From Chelatococcus sp. (GTDB taxonomy: Bacteria; Pseudomonadota; Alphaproteobacteria; Rhizobiales; Beijerinckiaceae): a stretch of DNA of 64,000 nucleotides. How positions within the stretch are numbered: position 1 is the first letter of the stretch; the number at the start of each line of letters is the position of its first letter. The position numbers and the translations under genes are program-made. Shown one piece after another: positions 27,414 through 35,861 of the stretch. Location: the NCBI GenBank assembly GCA_003248805.1, contig QFQY01000011.1:74849-138848 (forward strand), read 5' to 3'. Under the pieces are notes generated by a model that was given only the letters and a program-made list of their open reading frames with translations, was not told the origin of the DNA and made no database searches.

Positions 27414-28577
27414 TCAGCGTGCCTGCGCGAGGCCGGCCGTCCGCGCCTGCTTCAGGCGCCCGCGCTTGGCCTTGGGCCTGGCGGCCGCCGCGGGCTCGGT
27501 GGCGGCGGGTTTCAGGCGCAGCGCCGGGGCCACGCCATCGGCGTCGAGCCAGGACGTCTTGCGGCCGGCGGCCGAGAGGTGTCGCGGCGCGCAGAAGGGC
27601 TGGCGGTCGAGCTCCGTGCGCGAGAAGGCCATGCGCAATTCGCGGTCGTCGCCGGCGTTGACGAGATCGAGCCGTTCGACCAGGCAGGCGAGCTGCTGCC
27701 TGTCCGTCGGCTTGCCGCCGGCGCACCACCAGCCGGAGAGCGCGAAGGGCATGTCGCCCGCCTCCATGCGCAGGGCCAGGCAGGCGCGCTCGGTCGTGCC
27801 GTCGCCGAGCAGCGTGTCGGCGGTCGCGATCTCGCCGAAACGGGTGCGCAGGGGAGCGGGCGTGCTGGTGCGCCGGACGGCGAGCGCGTGGCCGGCCGCC
27901 TCGCGGACGAGCGAGATCAGGAAGGCCCGCGAAAGGGTGTTCGAGCGGGCGCCGGTGCGCAGGCGCAGGACGAGATAGGGCTGGTCGCCGGCAAAGTCTC
28001 CGAAACCGAGGACATCCTCGCGCCGCGTGCCGTCCCGGCTCCGGCGTGCTTCGTAGGAGCTGGCCGCGCGCGCCAGTTCCGGCGCGGCGAGTCCGAAGAG
28101 CGGGATGGGTTTCGACAGGGCCACCCAGTCGGCGTCGTCCGCCATGGCAGCGATCATGGGCGCGATGTCGCGCGACGACGAGACCGGCGTCGGCTGCGAA
28201 GCCGCCGGTCGTTCCGTGGCGCTCGTCAGGGCGGTCGCATCGCCCGAGGCCGAGAGGCCGGTGACGAGGGCGCCCGCGACGCCGATGCCCGCCAGTGCCG
28301 CGAACCCGCGCCAGACGAGAGCCGCAGGCAGTCCCAGCCCGCGCTTGGGGAGGACGAAAAGGACGAGGCGCCGCAGGGCGAGGAAGCCGCTCTCGACGCG
28401 GTCCGCGATGTCGATCGTCGCGGCGGTGACGTCGAGGCGCGGGCGCGCGCTCCGCAAGCGGGCGAGCGCTCGGCCCGCGGCACTCCGGCCGAGGCCGGCG
28501 AACCCCTGCGCCCGTGCCAGCCACGCTGCGCACGTCTCCCTTGACGGCAAAGCCGGCATCGCGGCGCCATCCTCCAT
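27414..28577 (-). CDS. Hypothetical protein with one membrane anchor
   Basis: Not recognised as a named family. The 387-residue product has a basic N-terminal cytoplasmic part of about 85 residues. One hydrophobic segment follows (AALVWRGFAALAGIGVAGALVTGL) and then a large presumably periplasmic domain with paired cysteines (ERACLALRM, GWWCAGG, LACLVERL, QPFCAPRH) that could form disulfides. The tail is rich in Ala, Lys and Arg. Start at 28577; an ATG 18 bases inside has a better-placed GGAGG and is an alternative. Codon use is like its neighbours. Confidence 0.65.
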   Translation of the reverse strand: MEDGAAMPALPSRETCAAWLARAQGFAGLGRSAAGRALARLRSARPRLDVTAATIDIADRVESGFLALRRLVLFVLPKRGLGLPAALVWRGFAALAGIGVAGALVTGLSASGDATALTSATERPAASQPTPVSSSRDIAPMIAAMADDADWVALSKPIPLFGLAAPELARAASSYEARRSRDGTRREDVLGFGDFAGDQPYLVLRLRTGARSNTLSRAFLISLVREAAGHALAVRRTSTPAPLRTRFGEIATADTLLGDGTTERACLALRMEAGDMPFALSGWWCAGGKPTDRQQLACLVERLDLVNAGDDRELRMAFSRTELDRQPFCAPRHLSAAGRKTSWLDADGVAPALRLKPAATEPAAAARPKAKRGRLKQARTAGLAQAR

Positions 28578-29002
28578 CCCGTTGTCCCGGGGCAGAGGGT
28601 GGGCGCTGCGTCTCGCCGTCCGGTTACCGGCGGCCGGGAATCGGTCCCCAGTATGAATCGCCGGTCAAGAAGCACGGTTAACGCCGGCGGGCCCGGCCGC
28701 GCGCGGGGCCGGGAGATTGACTTTTTCGCGCGGCGGGTGTTGTGACATGCGATGGCTCGTCGCAGCGATGCGCGCGCCGGAGCGAGCGTTCTCCTAAGCC
28801 CTTCGGGATTTGGCCCTGTGACGATCCGTCTGACGACGAAAAGCACGACCAAAACGACGGCCGGCAAAACCGGCACGTCGCGCTGACGCTTCGCCTCGGT
28901 TCCGGGTTCTCTCCCCCCGGCGGGGGCTGACGACCGGACCCGCCTGGCGCGGGGCAGGTCCCCCGGGAGAGACCAGACGGTCAAACCCAAAAGGAACATC
29001 AG
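28578..29002. other. 425-base intergenic leader region before asd
   Basis: No convincing gene. It contains divergent promoter space for the hypothetical gene (minus) and asd (plus). Short GC hairpins close to asd include CCCCC/GGGGG near 28915 and an imperfect GGACCCGCC/GGCAGGTCC pair near 28938-28962. An attenuator-like leader is possible but there is no clear T-run or leader peptide. A ribosome site AAAGGAAC precedes the asd ATG. Confidence 0.4.
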
Positions 29003-30037
29003 ATGAGCTTCAAGGTCGCAGTCGTCGGCGCCACCGGCAATGTGGGCCGCGAGATGCTGGACATCCTCGCCGAGCGCGCCTTCCCGGTCGGCGAGGTCGT
29101 GGCCCTCGCGTCGTCCCGCTCGATCGGCACCGAGGTCTCCTTCGGCGACAAGACGCTGAAGTGCAAGGCGCTGGAGCATTACGACTTCTCCGACACCGAC
29201 ATCTGCCTGATGTCGGCCGGCGGCGAGGTCTCGAAGGAGTGGTCGCCGAAGATCGGCGCGCAGGGTGCGGTCGTCATCGACAACTCCTCGGCCTGGCGCA
29301 CCCATCCCGACGTGCCGCTGATCGTGCCGGAGGTGAATGCCGCCGCCGCCGCCGGCTTCGGCAAGATGAACATCATCGCCAATCCGAACTGCTCGACCGC
29401 GCAACTCGTCGTGGCGCTGAAGCCGCTGCATGACCGCTTCGGCGTCAAGCGCGTCGTCGTCTCGACCTATCAGTCGGTCTCCGGCGCCGGCAAGGAGGGC
29501 ATGGACGAGCTCTTCAACCAGACTCGCGCCGTGTTCTCGGCCGGCGAGGTCGTCACCAAGAAGTTCCCGAAGCGCATCTCCTTCAACCTCATCCCGCAGA
29601 TCGACGTCTTCATGGAGGACGGCTTCACCAAGGAAGAGTGGAAGATGATGGTCGAGACCAAGAAGATCCTCGACCCGAAGATCAAGCTGACCGCGACCTG
29701 CGTGCGCGTGCCGGTCTTCATCGGCCATTCGGAGGCGGTGAACATCGAGTGCGAGAAGCCGGTCACCGCCGACGAGGCGCGCGAGGTGCTGCGCTCGGCG
29801 CCTGGCATCCTCGTCATCGACAAGCACGAGCCCGGTGGTTACATCACCCCGCACGAGGCGGCCGGCGAGGACGCGACCTACATCTCCCGCATCCGCGAGG
29901 ACAACACGGTCGAGAACGGGCTCGCCTTCTGGTGCGTCTCTGACAACCTCCGCAAGGGCGCGGCGCTGAACGCGGTGCAGATCGCCGAGGTGCTGGTCAA
30001 CCGCAAGCTGATCCAGCCGCGCAAGCAGGCGGCCTGA
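29003..30037 (+). CDS. asd: Aspartate-semialdehyde dehydrogenase
   Basis: Cytoplasmic NADP-dependent enzyme converting aspartyl-4-phosphate to aspartate semialdehyde, the branch point for lysine/diaminopimelate, threonine and methionine. It has 344 residues. The N-terminal dinucleotide fold has GATGNVG at 9-15, and the active-site Cys130 lies in NPNCSTAQ. The C-terminal half has the usual substrate-binding and RVPV segments. Start ATG at 29003 is preceded by AAAGGAAC. Single gene, with a 425-base leader upstream. Confidence 0.97.
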   Translation: MSFKVAVVGATGNVGREMLDILAERAFPVGEVVALASSRSIGTEVSFGDKTLKCKALEHYDFSDTDICLMSAGGEVSKEWSPKIGAQGAVVIDNSSAWRTHPDVPLIVPEVNAAAAAGFGKMNIIANPNCSTAQLVVALKPLHDRFGVKRVVVSTYQSVSGAGKEGMDELFNQTRAVFSAGEVVTKKFPKRISFNLIPQIDVFMEDGFTKEEWKMMVETKKILDPKIKLTATCVRVPVFIGHSEAVNIECEKPVTADEAREVLRSAPGILVIDKHEPGGYITPHEAAGEDATYISRIREDNTVENGLAFWCVSDNLRKGAALNAVQIAEVLVNRKLIQPRKQAA

Positions 30038-30178
30038 GATCGGTCCCCGGACGGCGCGGAGCGCGAGCAGCGTCTTCGCGCCCCGTCCCGACCCCGCATG
30101 ATGGGTCTGTCCTCTTTGCGTGCCTGATGGCGGCACGAATCGACTAAGTTCGGCGCGTCAACCAGAACGATAAGCGAC

Positions 30179-31117
30179 GTGCCGAACGCGCCCCTTCCTG
30201 AACCGACACCCGTGAAGGGCCACTCCGCCGCGGTGTCGCGGAGCGACAAGCCCTTCGTCGGAATCGGCCTGATCCTGCTGGCCGGGGTGTTTCTGAGCGC
30301 GGCCGACGCGGTCTCCAAGTTCCTCACGGCCGAGATTCCGCCGCTGCAGGTGACGTGGCTGCGCTATGGCACGTTCACGATCCTGATGCTGGCGGCGGTG
30401 TTCTATTCGGGCGGCGTCGACCTGCTCCGGACGCACCGGCCGATGCAGCAGTTCCTGCGCGGCGTCGGCGTCACGCTGTCCTCGATCTTCTTCGTCATCG
30501 GCATCAAATATCTCCCGATCGCGGATGCGACGGCGACCGGCTTCGTCGCGCCGCTCTTCGTCACGGCGCTGTCGATCCCGCTGCTGGGGGAGGTCATCGG
30601 CTGGCGGCGCTGGACGGCCACGATCGTCGGCCTGATCGGCGTCATCATCGTGGTCCGGCCGGGAGGCGCCGGGTTCGGCCTCGCTTCGATGCTGCCGGTG
30701 CTCTCGGCGCTGGCCTGGGCCTTCGCTATGATCGTCACGCGCATGATGGCCGCGACCGAGAGGCCCCTGACGACGCTGGCCTATTCGGCGATGATCGGCT
30801 TCGCCATGGTATGCGTGGTCATGCCCTTCGTCTGGGTGCCGCTGACGCTCTGGCAGATCGGGCTCGGCGTTTTCGTCGGCGTGTCCTCGACGGTGGGGCA
30901 CCTGTTCGTGGTGATGGCCTTCCGGCATGCCGATGCGTCGCTGCTGGCGCCGTTCTCCTATATGCAGCTGTTCTGGGCCTCGATCTTCGGCTTCCTGCTT
31001 TTCGCGGTGCTGCCGGATCTGTGGACCTGGATCGGCGCCGTGGTGATCGCGGCCTCCGGCCTCTATACCGCGCATCGCGAGCGCGTCAGGGCACGTGACG
31101 CCCTCAAGGCTTCGTGA
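30179..31117 (+). CDS. EamA/DMT family transporter
   Basis: A 312-residue membrane protein with two EamA repeats and about ten helices. A hydrophilic N-terminus of about 30 residues precedes the first helix (IGLILLAGVFLSAADAVSKF). Start is GTG at 30179. Its last 14 bases overlap the end of the convergent tetR gene. Substrate unknown; related to S-adenosylmethionine or amino-acid exporters only at the superfamily level. Confidence 0.87.
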   Translation: MPNAPLPEPTPVKGHSAAVSRSDKPFVGIGLILLAGVFLSAADAVSKFLTAEIPPLQVTWLRYGTFTILMLAAVFYSGGVDLLRTHRPMQQFLRGVGVTLSSIFFVIGIKYLPIADATATGFVAPLFVTALSIPLLGEVIGWRRWTATIVGLIGVIIVVRPGGAGFGLASMLPVLSALAWAFAMIVTRMMAATERPLTTLAYSAMIGFAMVCVVMPFVWVPLTLWQIGLGVFVGVSSTVGHLFVVMAFRHADASLLAPFSYMQLFWASIFGFLLFAVLPDLWTWIGAVVIAASGLYTAHRERVRARDALKAS

Positions 31118-31796
31118 CGCGCCTTTGCGGCTCGCCTCGGCCGGTGCCGTAGCGGGCCAGGAACATCTCGACGGCCGACGCGACGACCCGCGAAACCTCC
31201 GCGTCCGACGCCGGCTCGCGCTCCGCGTTGAACAGGCGCGGACGCAGCAGCGTGGACTGGCACAGGTCGATGAACTGCGCGGCGGCGAGCGCGGTGTCCT
31301 CGATCTCGAGCTCGCCCCGAGCGATCCAGCGCTCGAGATAGCTGGCGATGCGCCTGGCCCCCTGCATCGGGCCGTTCTCGTAGAATTCCCGGCCGAGATC
31401 GGGCATGCGCTCGGCGACGCCGATCACGACGCGATGCGCGCTGATCGCGAACTCGGCCACGAGCAGACGCATGAGTCGTTCGCCGAAATGCGTGAGCCCC
31501 CGGACGAGATCGGGCTCCTCGTCCAGCGCGGCGAAGGCGGCCGCTTTCTGGACCTCGCGCTCGCGCTCCAGCAGGGCGACGAACAGGTGCTCCTTGTCCT
31601 CGAAGTAGACATAGAGCGTGCCCTTGGAGACGTTCGCTGTCGCCGCGATGTCGTTCATGCTGGCGGCGTCGAAGCCCTGCGTCATGAAGACGGCGAGCGC
31701 GCCGTCCAGAATCTGCCGCCGTTTCTCGGGATCGGTGCCGGCGATCCGGCGCTTGCGAGCATCCGGACGAGGCTTCCCAGTGATGTCGATCGTCAT
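31104..31796 (-). CDS. TetR family transcriptional regulator (probable repressor of emrAB)
   Basis: A 230-residue repressor. The N-terminal helix-turn-helix domain (about residues 27-75) includes ASMNDIAATANVSKGTLYVYFEDKEHLF, a textbook TetR recognition region; the C-terminal ligand domain resembles the AcrR C-terminal family. It is divergent from emrAB with two matching palindromes between them. ATG at 31796 is preferred because AGGGG lies just upstream. Two earlier ATGs (31817, 31832) exist, but the first would put the operator only four bases from the start. Confidence 0.9.
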   Translation of the reverse strand: MTIDITGKPRPDARKRRIAGTDPEKRRQILDGALAVFMTQGFDAASMNDIAATANVSKGTLYVYFEDKEHLFVALLEREREVQKAAAFAALDEEPDLVRGLTHFGERLMRLLVAEFAISAHRVVIGVAERMPDLGREFYENGPMQGARRIASYLERWIARGELEIEDTALAAAQFIDLCQSTLLRPRLFNAEREPASDAEVSRVVASAVEMFLARYGTGRGEPQRRVTKP

Positions 31797-31836
31797 CGGC
31801 CCCTGCCGGCGGCGCATGGCCGCCCTGATCATTACG

Positions 31837-31856
31837 ATCGAACCGAGCGGTTCGAT
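31837..31856. promoter_or_regulatory. TetR-type operator 1
   Basis: Nine-base arms ATCGAACCG and CGGTTCGAT around the centre AG. It lies at the expected start site of a minus-strand promoter (TTGAAA at 31892-31887 and CATATC at 31869-31864, 17 bases apart). The second operator, 60 bp away, is its exact reverse complement. Confidence 0.8.
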
Positions 31857-31896
31857 AAGAGTTGATATGCAACATTGAAGTCGCTATTTCAAGGCA

Positions 31897-31916
31897 ATCG
31901 AACCGCTCGGTTCGAT
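31897..31916. promoter_or_regulatory. TetR-type operator 2 with overlapping emrA promoter
   Basis: Same nine-base arms as operator 1 around the centre CT, extended by one more A/T pair. A plus-strand promoter candidate, TTGATA at 31862-31867 and TATTTC at 31885-31890 with a 17-base spacer, would start transcription at about 31897, right at the operator. Repressor binding would block emrA initiation. Confidence 0.8.
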
Positions 31917-31935
31917 TTTGATCAGGGTTGTGTCC

Positions 31936-33132
31936 ATGTCCTCCGAGACGACCACAGACAAGCGTCACGACCGGCTGAAGCTGGTCGCCGCCGCCACGGC
32001 CGAAACGGCCGAGTCGGCGGTCGCCCGCAAGCCGGACGACGCGACACGGCCGGGGCGGGACGGGTCCGCCGCGAAGGAGCCGAAGACGGGCCGGGTGAAG
32101 AGGGGCTTGCTCATGCTGGCCGGTGTCGCCGCCGTCGGAGCAGGCCTCTGGTACGGCGTCGACTGGTGGCGCAATGGCCGCTTCATCGTCTCGACCGACG
32201 ACGCCTATGTCGGCGCCGAGATGGCGACGATCTCCGCCAAGCTCGCGGCGAACATCGTCGGCGTCTCGGTGGTGCAGAACCAGGAGGTCAAGGCGGGGCA
32301 GCCTCTGGTCGCGCTCGACGACGGTGACTGGCGCATCGCGCTGGAAAGCGCGCAGGCGAAGACCGCGACGGCGCGCGCGACGCTGGCGCGCATCGACAGC
32401 CAGGTCGCGGCGGCGCAGGCGAGCCTGGAGCAGGCGCGTGCTCAGCAGACCTCGGCCGAAGCCGCCGTGACACGCACGAGCGCGGATTTCGACAGGGCCA
32501 ACAGCCTCGCGGCGAAATCCTACGGCTCGCAGGCGACACTCGACGCGGCGACGGCGGCACGGGATCAGGCGGCGGCCTCGGTCGTGAGCGCCAAGGCCGG
32601 CGTCGTCCAGGCCGAAGCGAACATCAAGGTGCTCGAGGCACAGCGCGTCGAGGCCGCGCGGCAGATCGACGAGCTCAAGGTCGCCGAGGAGAAGGCCGCG
32701 CGCGACCTCACCTTCACCAAGGTCAATGCGCCGATCGACGGTCTGGTCGCCAACACCAATGTCCAGCTCGGCGATCTGGTCAGCGCCGGCAAGCGCCTGA
32801 TGTCGATCGTGCCGCTCGACCAGGTCTATGTCGACGCCAACTTCAAGGAGACGCAGGTCGGTTCGCTGAAGGTCGGCGACCGGGCGCGGATCACGGTCGA
32901 TGCGATGCCGGGGCAGGTCTTCACGGGCAAGGTCAGCGGCATCGCCGGCGGCACGGGATCGGTCTTCACGCTGCTTCCTCCCGACAACGCCACCGGCAAT
33001 TTCACCAAGATCGTCCAGCGCGTGCCCGTGCGTGTCGCGCTCGATCCGGCATCGACCGCCAGGCATGTGCTGCGGCCCGGCATGTCGGTCGTGGTGTCGA
33101 TCGATCCGCGCCCCGAGGCGCAGCGCCAGTAA
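31936..33132 (+). CDS. emrA: HlyD/EmrA family membrane fusion protein
   Basis: Periplasmic adaptor of a tripartite multidrug efflux pump, 398 residues. A 60-residue cytoplasmic N-terminus is followed by one membrane anchor (LLMLAGVAAVGAGLWYGVDWW), the lipoyl half-motif beginning STDDAYVGAEMATISAK, a long Ala/Gln-rich coiled-coil hairpin (about 130-250) and the beta-barrel segment with VYVDANFKETQ. ATG at 31936 is used because an earlier frame start lies on the operator. emrB follows 73 bases later. Confidence 0.93.
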   Translation: MSSETTTDKRHDRLKLVAAATAETAESAVARKPDDATRPGRDGSAAKEPKTGRVKRGLLMLAGVAAVGAGLWYGVDWWRNGRFIVSTDDAYVGAEMATISAKLAANIVGVSVVQNQEVKAGQPLVALDDGDWRIALESAQAKTATARATLARIDSQVAAAQASLEQARAQQTSAEAAVTRTSADFDRANSLAAKSYGSQATLDAATAARDQAAASVVSAKAGVVQAEANIKVLEAQRVEAARQIDELKVAEEKAARDLTFTKVNAPIDGLVANTNVQLGDLVSAGKRLMSIVPLDQVYVDANFKETQVGSLKVGDRARITVDAMPGQVFTGKVSGIAGGTGSVFTLLPPDNATGNFTKIVQRVPVRVALDPASTARHVLRPGMSVVVSIDPRPEAQRQ

Positions 33133-33205
33133 CGGGCGCGGCGACGAGGTTCCTGCGCGCGTTCGTCGCTCATTCTTTTGAATTTCTCTTGAAAGACAGG
33201 CCGCC

Positions 33206-34792
33206 ATGGCCACCGCGACCCTGACCACCCCGGCGGGCCAGCCGCCCGCCTCCGACGCCATCCCGATGCGGCGCATCTTCGCCTTCATCGCCATGGTATT
33301 CGGCATGTTCATGGCGATCCTGGACATCCAGATCGTCTCGGCCTCGCTCGCCGAGATTCAGGCCGGCCTGTCCGCCTCGGCCGACGAGATCGCCTGGGTC
33401 CAGACCGCCTATCTGATCGCGGAAGTGATCATGATCCCGCTCTCCGGCTATCTCAGCCGGGCACTTTCGACGCGGGTGTTCTTCACCATCGCCGCCGCTG
33501 GCTTCACCATCTCCAGCGTGCTCTGCGCGATGTCGACCTCGATCAACGAGATGATCCTGTGGCGGGCGATGCAGGGCTTCATCGGCGGCGGCATGATTCC
33601 GGGCGTCTTCGCCGCGGCCTTCTCGATCTTCCCGCCGTCGAAGCGGCCGATCGTCTCACCGATCATCGGCCTCGTCGCGACGCTGGCGCCGACGATCGGG
33701 CCGACCGTGGGCGGCTATCTCAGCAACGCCTTCTCCTGGCACTGGCTGTTCCTGGTCAATGTCGTGCCCGGCATTGGCGTGACCATCGCCGCCTGGTCGC
33801 TGATCGACTTCGACGAGCCGCATCCCGGACTGCTGAAGCGCTTCGACTGGCTCGGGCTGGCCGGTCTGGCGGGCTTCCTCGGCAGCCTCGAATACGTGCT
33901 GGAGGAGGGAACGCGGCTCGACTGGTTCGAGAGCGAGGAGATCGTCTTCTTCACCGGCGTGATGCTGGCCGGTGCGGTGCTGTTCTTCTGGCGCGCGCTG
34001 ACGCGGGAGGAGCCGCTGGTCGACCTCTACGCCTTCACCAACCGCAACTTCGCCTTCGGCTCGCTGTTCTCCTTCACCATGGGCATCGGGCTCTACGGGC
34101 TGACCTATCTCTACCCGGTCTATCTCGGGCGCATTCGCGGCTATGACGCGCTGCAGATCGGCGAGACGATGTTCGTCACCGGGCTGTGCATGTTCCTGAC
34201 GGCGCCGGTCGCCGGACGACTCTCGCAGAAGCTCGATCCGCGCGTGATGATGATGATCGGCTTCGGTGGTTTCGCGCTCGGCACCTACCTCGCCCATTTC
34301 ATCACGTCGGACTGGGACTTCCACGAGCTGCTGCTGCCGCAGGTCCTGCGCGGCGTCTCGCTGATGCTGTGCATGGTGCCGATCAATAATCTGGCGCTGG
34401 GCATGCTGCCGCCGCAGCAGCTCAAGAACGCCTCGGGCCTCTACAACCTCACCCGCAATCTCGGCGGCGCGGTCGGGCTCGCGGTCATCAACACGATGCT
34501 CAACACGCGCACGGACCTGCATATCGTCAGGCTGCACGAGGCGGTTGCCGCCGGCCGGCAGGTGGCGGAGGAGAATCTCGCCGCGCTGATGCAGCGCTTC
34601 GCCGGCTATGGCGATGCGGCCGAGCAGATGGCGCTGGCCGTCATCAACCAGCGCGCGCACAAGCAGGCGCTCGTCATGGCCTTCGGGGACATCTTCCTCG
34701 GACTGACCGTGATCTTCGCGACCCTGATCGTGCTCGCCCTGTTCATGCGCAAGCCGCCGGCCGCTCCCGCCGCTGGCGGCGGAGGGCACTGA
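33206..34792 (+). CDS. emrB: DHA2 family MFS multidrug efflux permease, EmrB-like
   Basis: A 528-residue, 14-helix inner-membrane drug/proton antiporter. The DHA2 signature is seen early (MAILDIQIVSASLAEIQAGL, then EIAWVQTAYLIAEVIMIPLSGYL), with the helix-5 antiporter motif region GPTVGGYL. The C-terminus ends in a short Pro/Ala/Gly tail. It works with EmrA and an outer-membrane channel not encoded here. Probably induced by a ligand of the divergent TetR protein. Confidence 0.94.
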   Translation: MATATLTTPAGQPPASDAIPMRRIFAFIAMVFGMFMAILDIQIVSASLAEIQAGLSASADEIAWVQTAYLIAEVIMIPLSGYLSRALSTRVFFTIAAAGFTISSVLCAMSTSINEMILWRAMQGFIGGGMIPGVFAAAFSIFPPSKRPIVSPIIGLVATLAPTIGPTVGGYLSNAFSWHWLFLVNVVPGIGVTIAAWSLIDFDEPHPGLLKRFDWLGLAGLAGFLGSLEYVLEEGTRLDWFESEEIVFFTGVMLAGAVLFFWRALTREEPLVDLYAFTNRNFAFGSLFSFTMGIGLYGLTYLYPVYLGRIRGYDALQIGETMFVTGLCMFLTAPVAGRLSQKLDPRVMMMIGFGGFALGTYLAHFITSDWDFHELLLPQVLRGVSLMLCMVPINNLALGMLPPQQLKNASGLYNLTRNLGGAVGLAVINTMLNTRTDLHIVRLHEAVAAGRQVAEENLAALMQRFAGYGDAAEQMALAVINQRAHKQALVMAFGDIFLGLTVIFATLIVLALFMRKPPAAPAAGGGGH

Positions 34793-34879
34793 GCCGGCAT
34801 CCCTCCTTTGCGGGGAAGGCATGGCCCGTGTCATTGACATTGCCAGCTTCATGCGGCAAAAATCTAACGATATCAGTAG

Positions 34880-34896
34880 TTTAGATGAATTCTAAA
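34880..34896. promoter_or_regulatory. Iron control element (Irr box) upstream of irr
   Basis: The 17 bases TTTAGATGAATTCTAAA match the rhizobial ICE consensus TTTAGAA-N3-TTCTAAA at 13 of 14 defined positions and extend to a 19-base palindrome with flanking G and C. It lies 41 bases before the irr start codon in a sharply AT-rich patch, and suggests Irr autoregulation. Confidence 0.75.
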
Positions 34897-34936
34897 CTGC
34901 GGGCCGCAAATCCCGGCAGTGTGGAAGGCGCGTTCA

Positions 34937-35485
34937 ATGACGATTTCGCTCGGCAAGGACCAGGATCAGCACGACGGTGTCGTCGATCATATTCCGTGGC
35001 CGCAGAAAAGCCCTGCCTCCTGCCCGATCAACGCGGTGAAGTCGCGCCTCCGCGCGGCCGGCCTGAGGCCGACCCGCCAGCGCATGGCGCTCGGCTGGCT
35101 GCTCTTCGCCAAGGGCGACCGGCATGTCAGCGCCGAGATGCTCTATGAGGAGGCGCTGCGTGCCCGCGAGCCGCTTTCGCTCGCGACCGTCTACAACACG
35201 CTGCGCCAGTTCTCCGAGGTCGGCCTGCTGCGGCAGGTCTCCGTGTCGGGGCCCAAGACCTTTTTCGACACGAACGTCTCCGAGCACCACCATTTCTACA
35301 ATGAGGACGACGAGACGGTCGTCGACATTCCGGGCTCGACCATCCAGGTCGCAGGGCTGCCGCAGGCGCCCGACGGCATGGTGATCTCCTCCGTCGAGGT
35401 CATCGTGCGGTTGCGGCGTGCGGATGGCGCGACGGTGGAGACCAAGATGCCTCTGGACCGGCTGGGTTCGGGCCGTCACGCGTGA
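34937..35485 (+). CDS. irr: Iron response regulator Irr (Fur family)
   Basis: Fur-superfamily regulator of 182 residues that controls iron and heme genes in alphaproteobacteria and responds to heme availability. The winged helix is in the first half (LRAAGLRPTRQRMALGWLLFAKG, then SLATVYNTLRQFSEVGLLR). The histidine-rich EHHHFYNEDD motif is the heme/metal site characteristic of Irr. The N-terminus lacks the Cys-Pro heme regulatory motif of Bradyrhizobium Irr: its Cys-Pro (SCPINAVK) is followed by Ile and is not at the extreme N-terminus. ATG at 34937 follows GGAAGG. bfd overlaps its stop. Confidence 0.93.
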   Translation: MTISLGKDQDQHDGVVDHIPWPQKSPASCPINAVKSRLRAAGLRPTRQRMALGWLLFAKGDRHVSAEMLYEEALRAREPLSLATVYNTLRQFSEVGLLRQVSVSGPKTFFDTNVSEHHHFYNEDDETVVDIPGSTIQVAGLPQAPDGMVISSVEVIVRLRRADGATVETKMPLDRLGSGRHA

Positions 35486-35769
35486 TCGTCTGCTCCTGCA
35501 ACGTCCTCTCCTGTTCCCAGATCAAGGGAACCATCGCGCCCGACGGCTCCGGCCCCAGGACGGCGGGAGAGGCGTATGACTGCCTGGGCTGCAGCCCGGA
35601 TTGCGGGCGCTGCGCGCGCGAGGTGAGGGCAATCCTGGCCGAGGCGCGTGCGGCCTGCGCCTCGCAGTGCGGCTCCTGCGCCAGCCGCGACATCGAATGC
35701 GCCGTGCATGTCGCCGTCGGGCAGATGCTCGACGGGATCGCCGGTAACGACGAGCGCGCCGCCGCCTGA
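35482..35769 (+). CDS. bfd: Bacterioferritin-associated ferredoxin-like protein
   Basis: A 95-residue protein whose N-terminus matches Bfd, the [2Fe-2S] ferredoxin that reduces bacterioferritin iron for release. Ligand cysteines are Cys4 and Cys6 (VCSCN) and the CxxC pair Cys41/Cys44 (PDCGRC). Extra cysteines (CLGCS, and CASQCGSCASRDIEC) are unusual compared with the short E. coli protein. The GTG start at 35482 overlaps the irr TGA, so translation is coupled. Bacterioferritin follows. Confidence 0.85.
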   Translation: MIVCSCNVLSCSQIKGTIAPDGSGPRTAGEAYDCLGCSPDCGRCAREVRAILAEARAACASQCGSCASRDIECAVHVAVGQMLDGIAGNDERAAA

Positions 35770-35820
35770 AGTCCGGCGATCATCGGCCGCTTTTTCGCTT
35801 CCCTTCGTGTTCTCGCCCTT

Positions 35821-35845
35821 CTACATTGGGATCATTCTAATGTAG
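35821..35845. promoter_or_regulatory. AT-rich palindrome before bacterioferritin, possible degenerate Irr site
   Basis: Seven-base arms CTACATT and AATGTAG enclose GGGATCATTCT; the inner TTCTAA equals one ICE half-site while the other half is degenerate. It is 16 bases before the bfr ATG, with GGGAGGG as ribosome site. Bacterioferritin genes are classic Irr targets. A single good half-site leaves this tentative. Confidence 0.5.
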
Positions 35846-35861
35846 CTCGGGAGGGTCCTCG

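Noticed and set aside
28742..28930. 62-codon frame in the asd leader
   Set aside because: Composition looks random and it has no start signal; treated as leader sequence.
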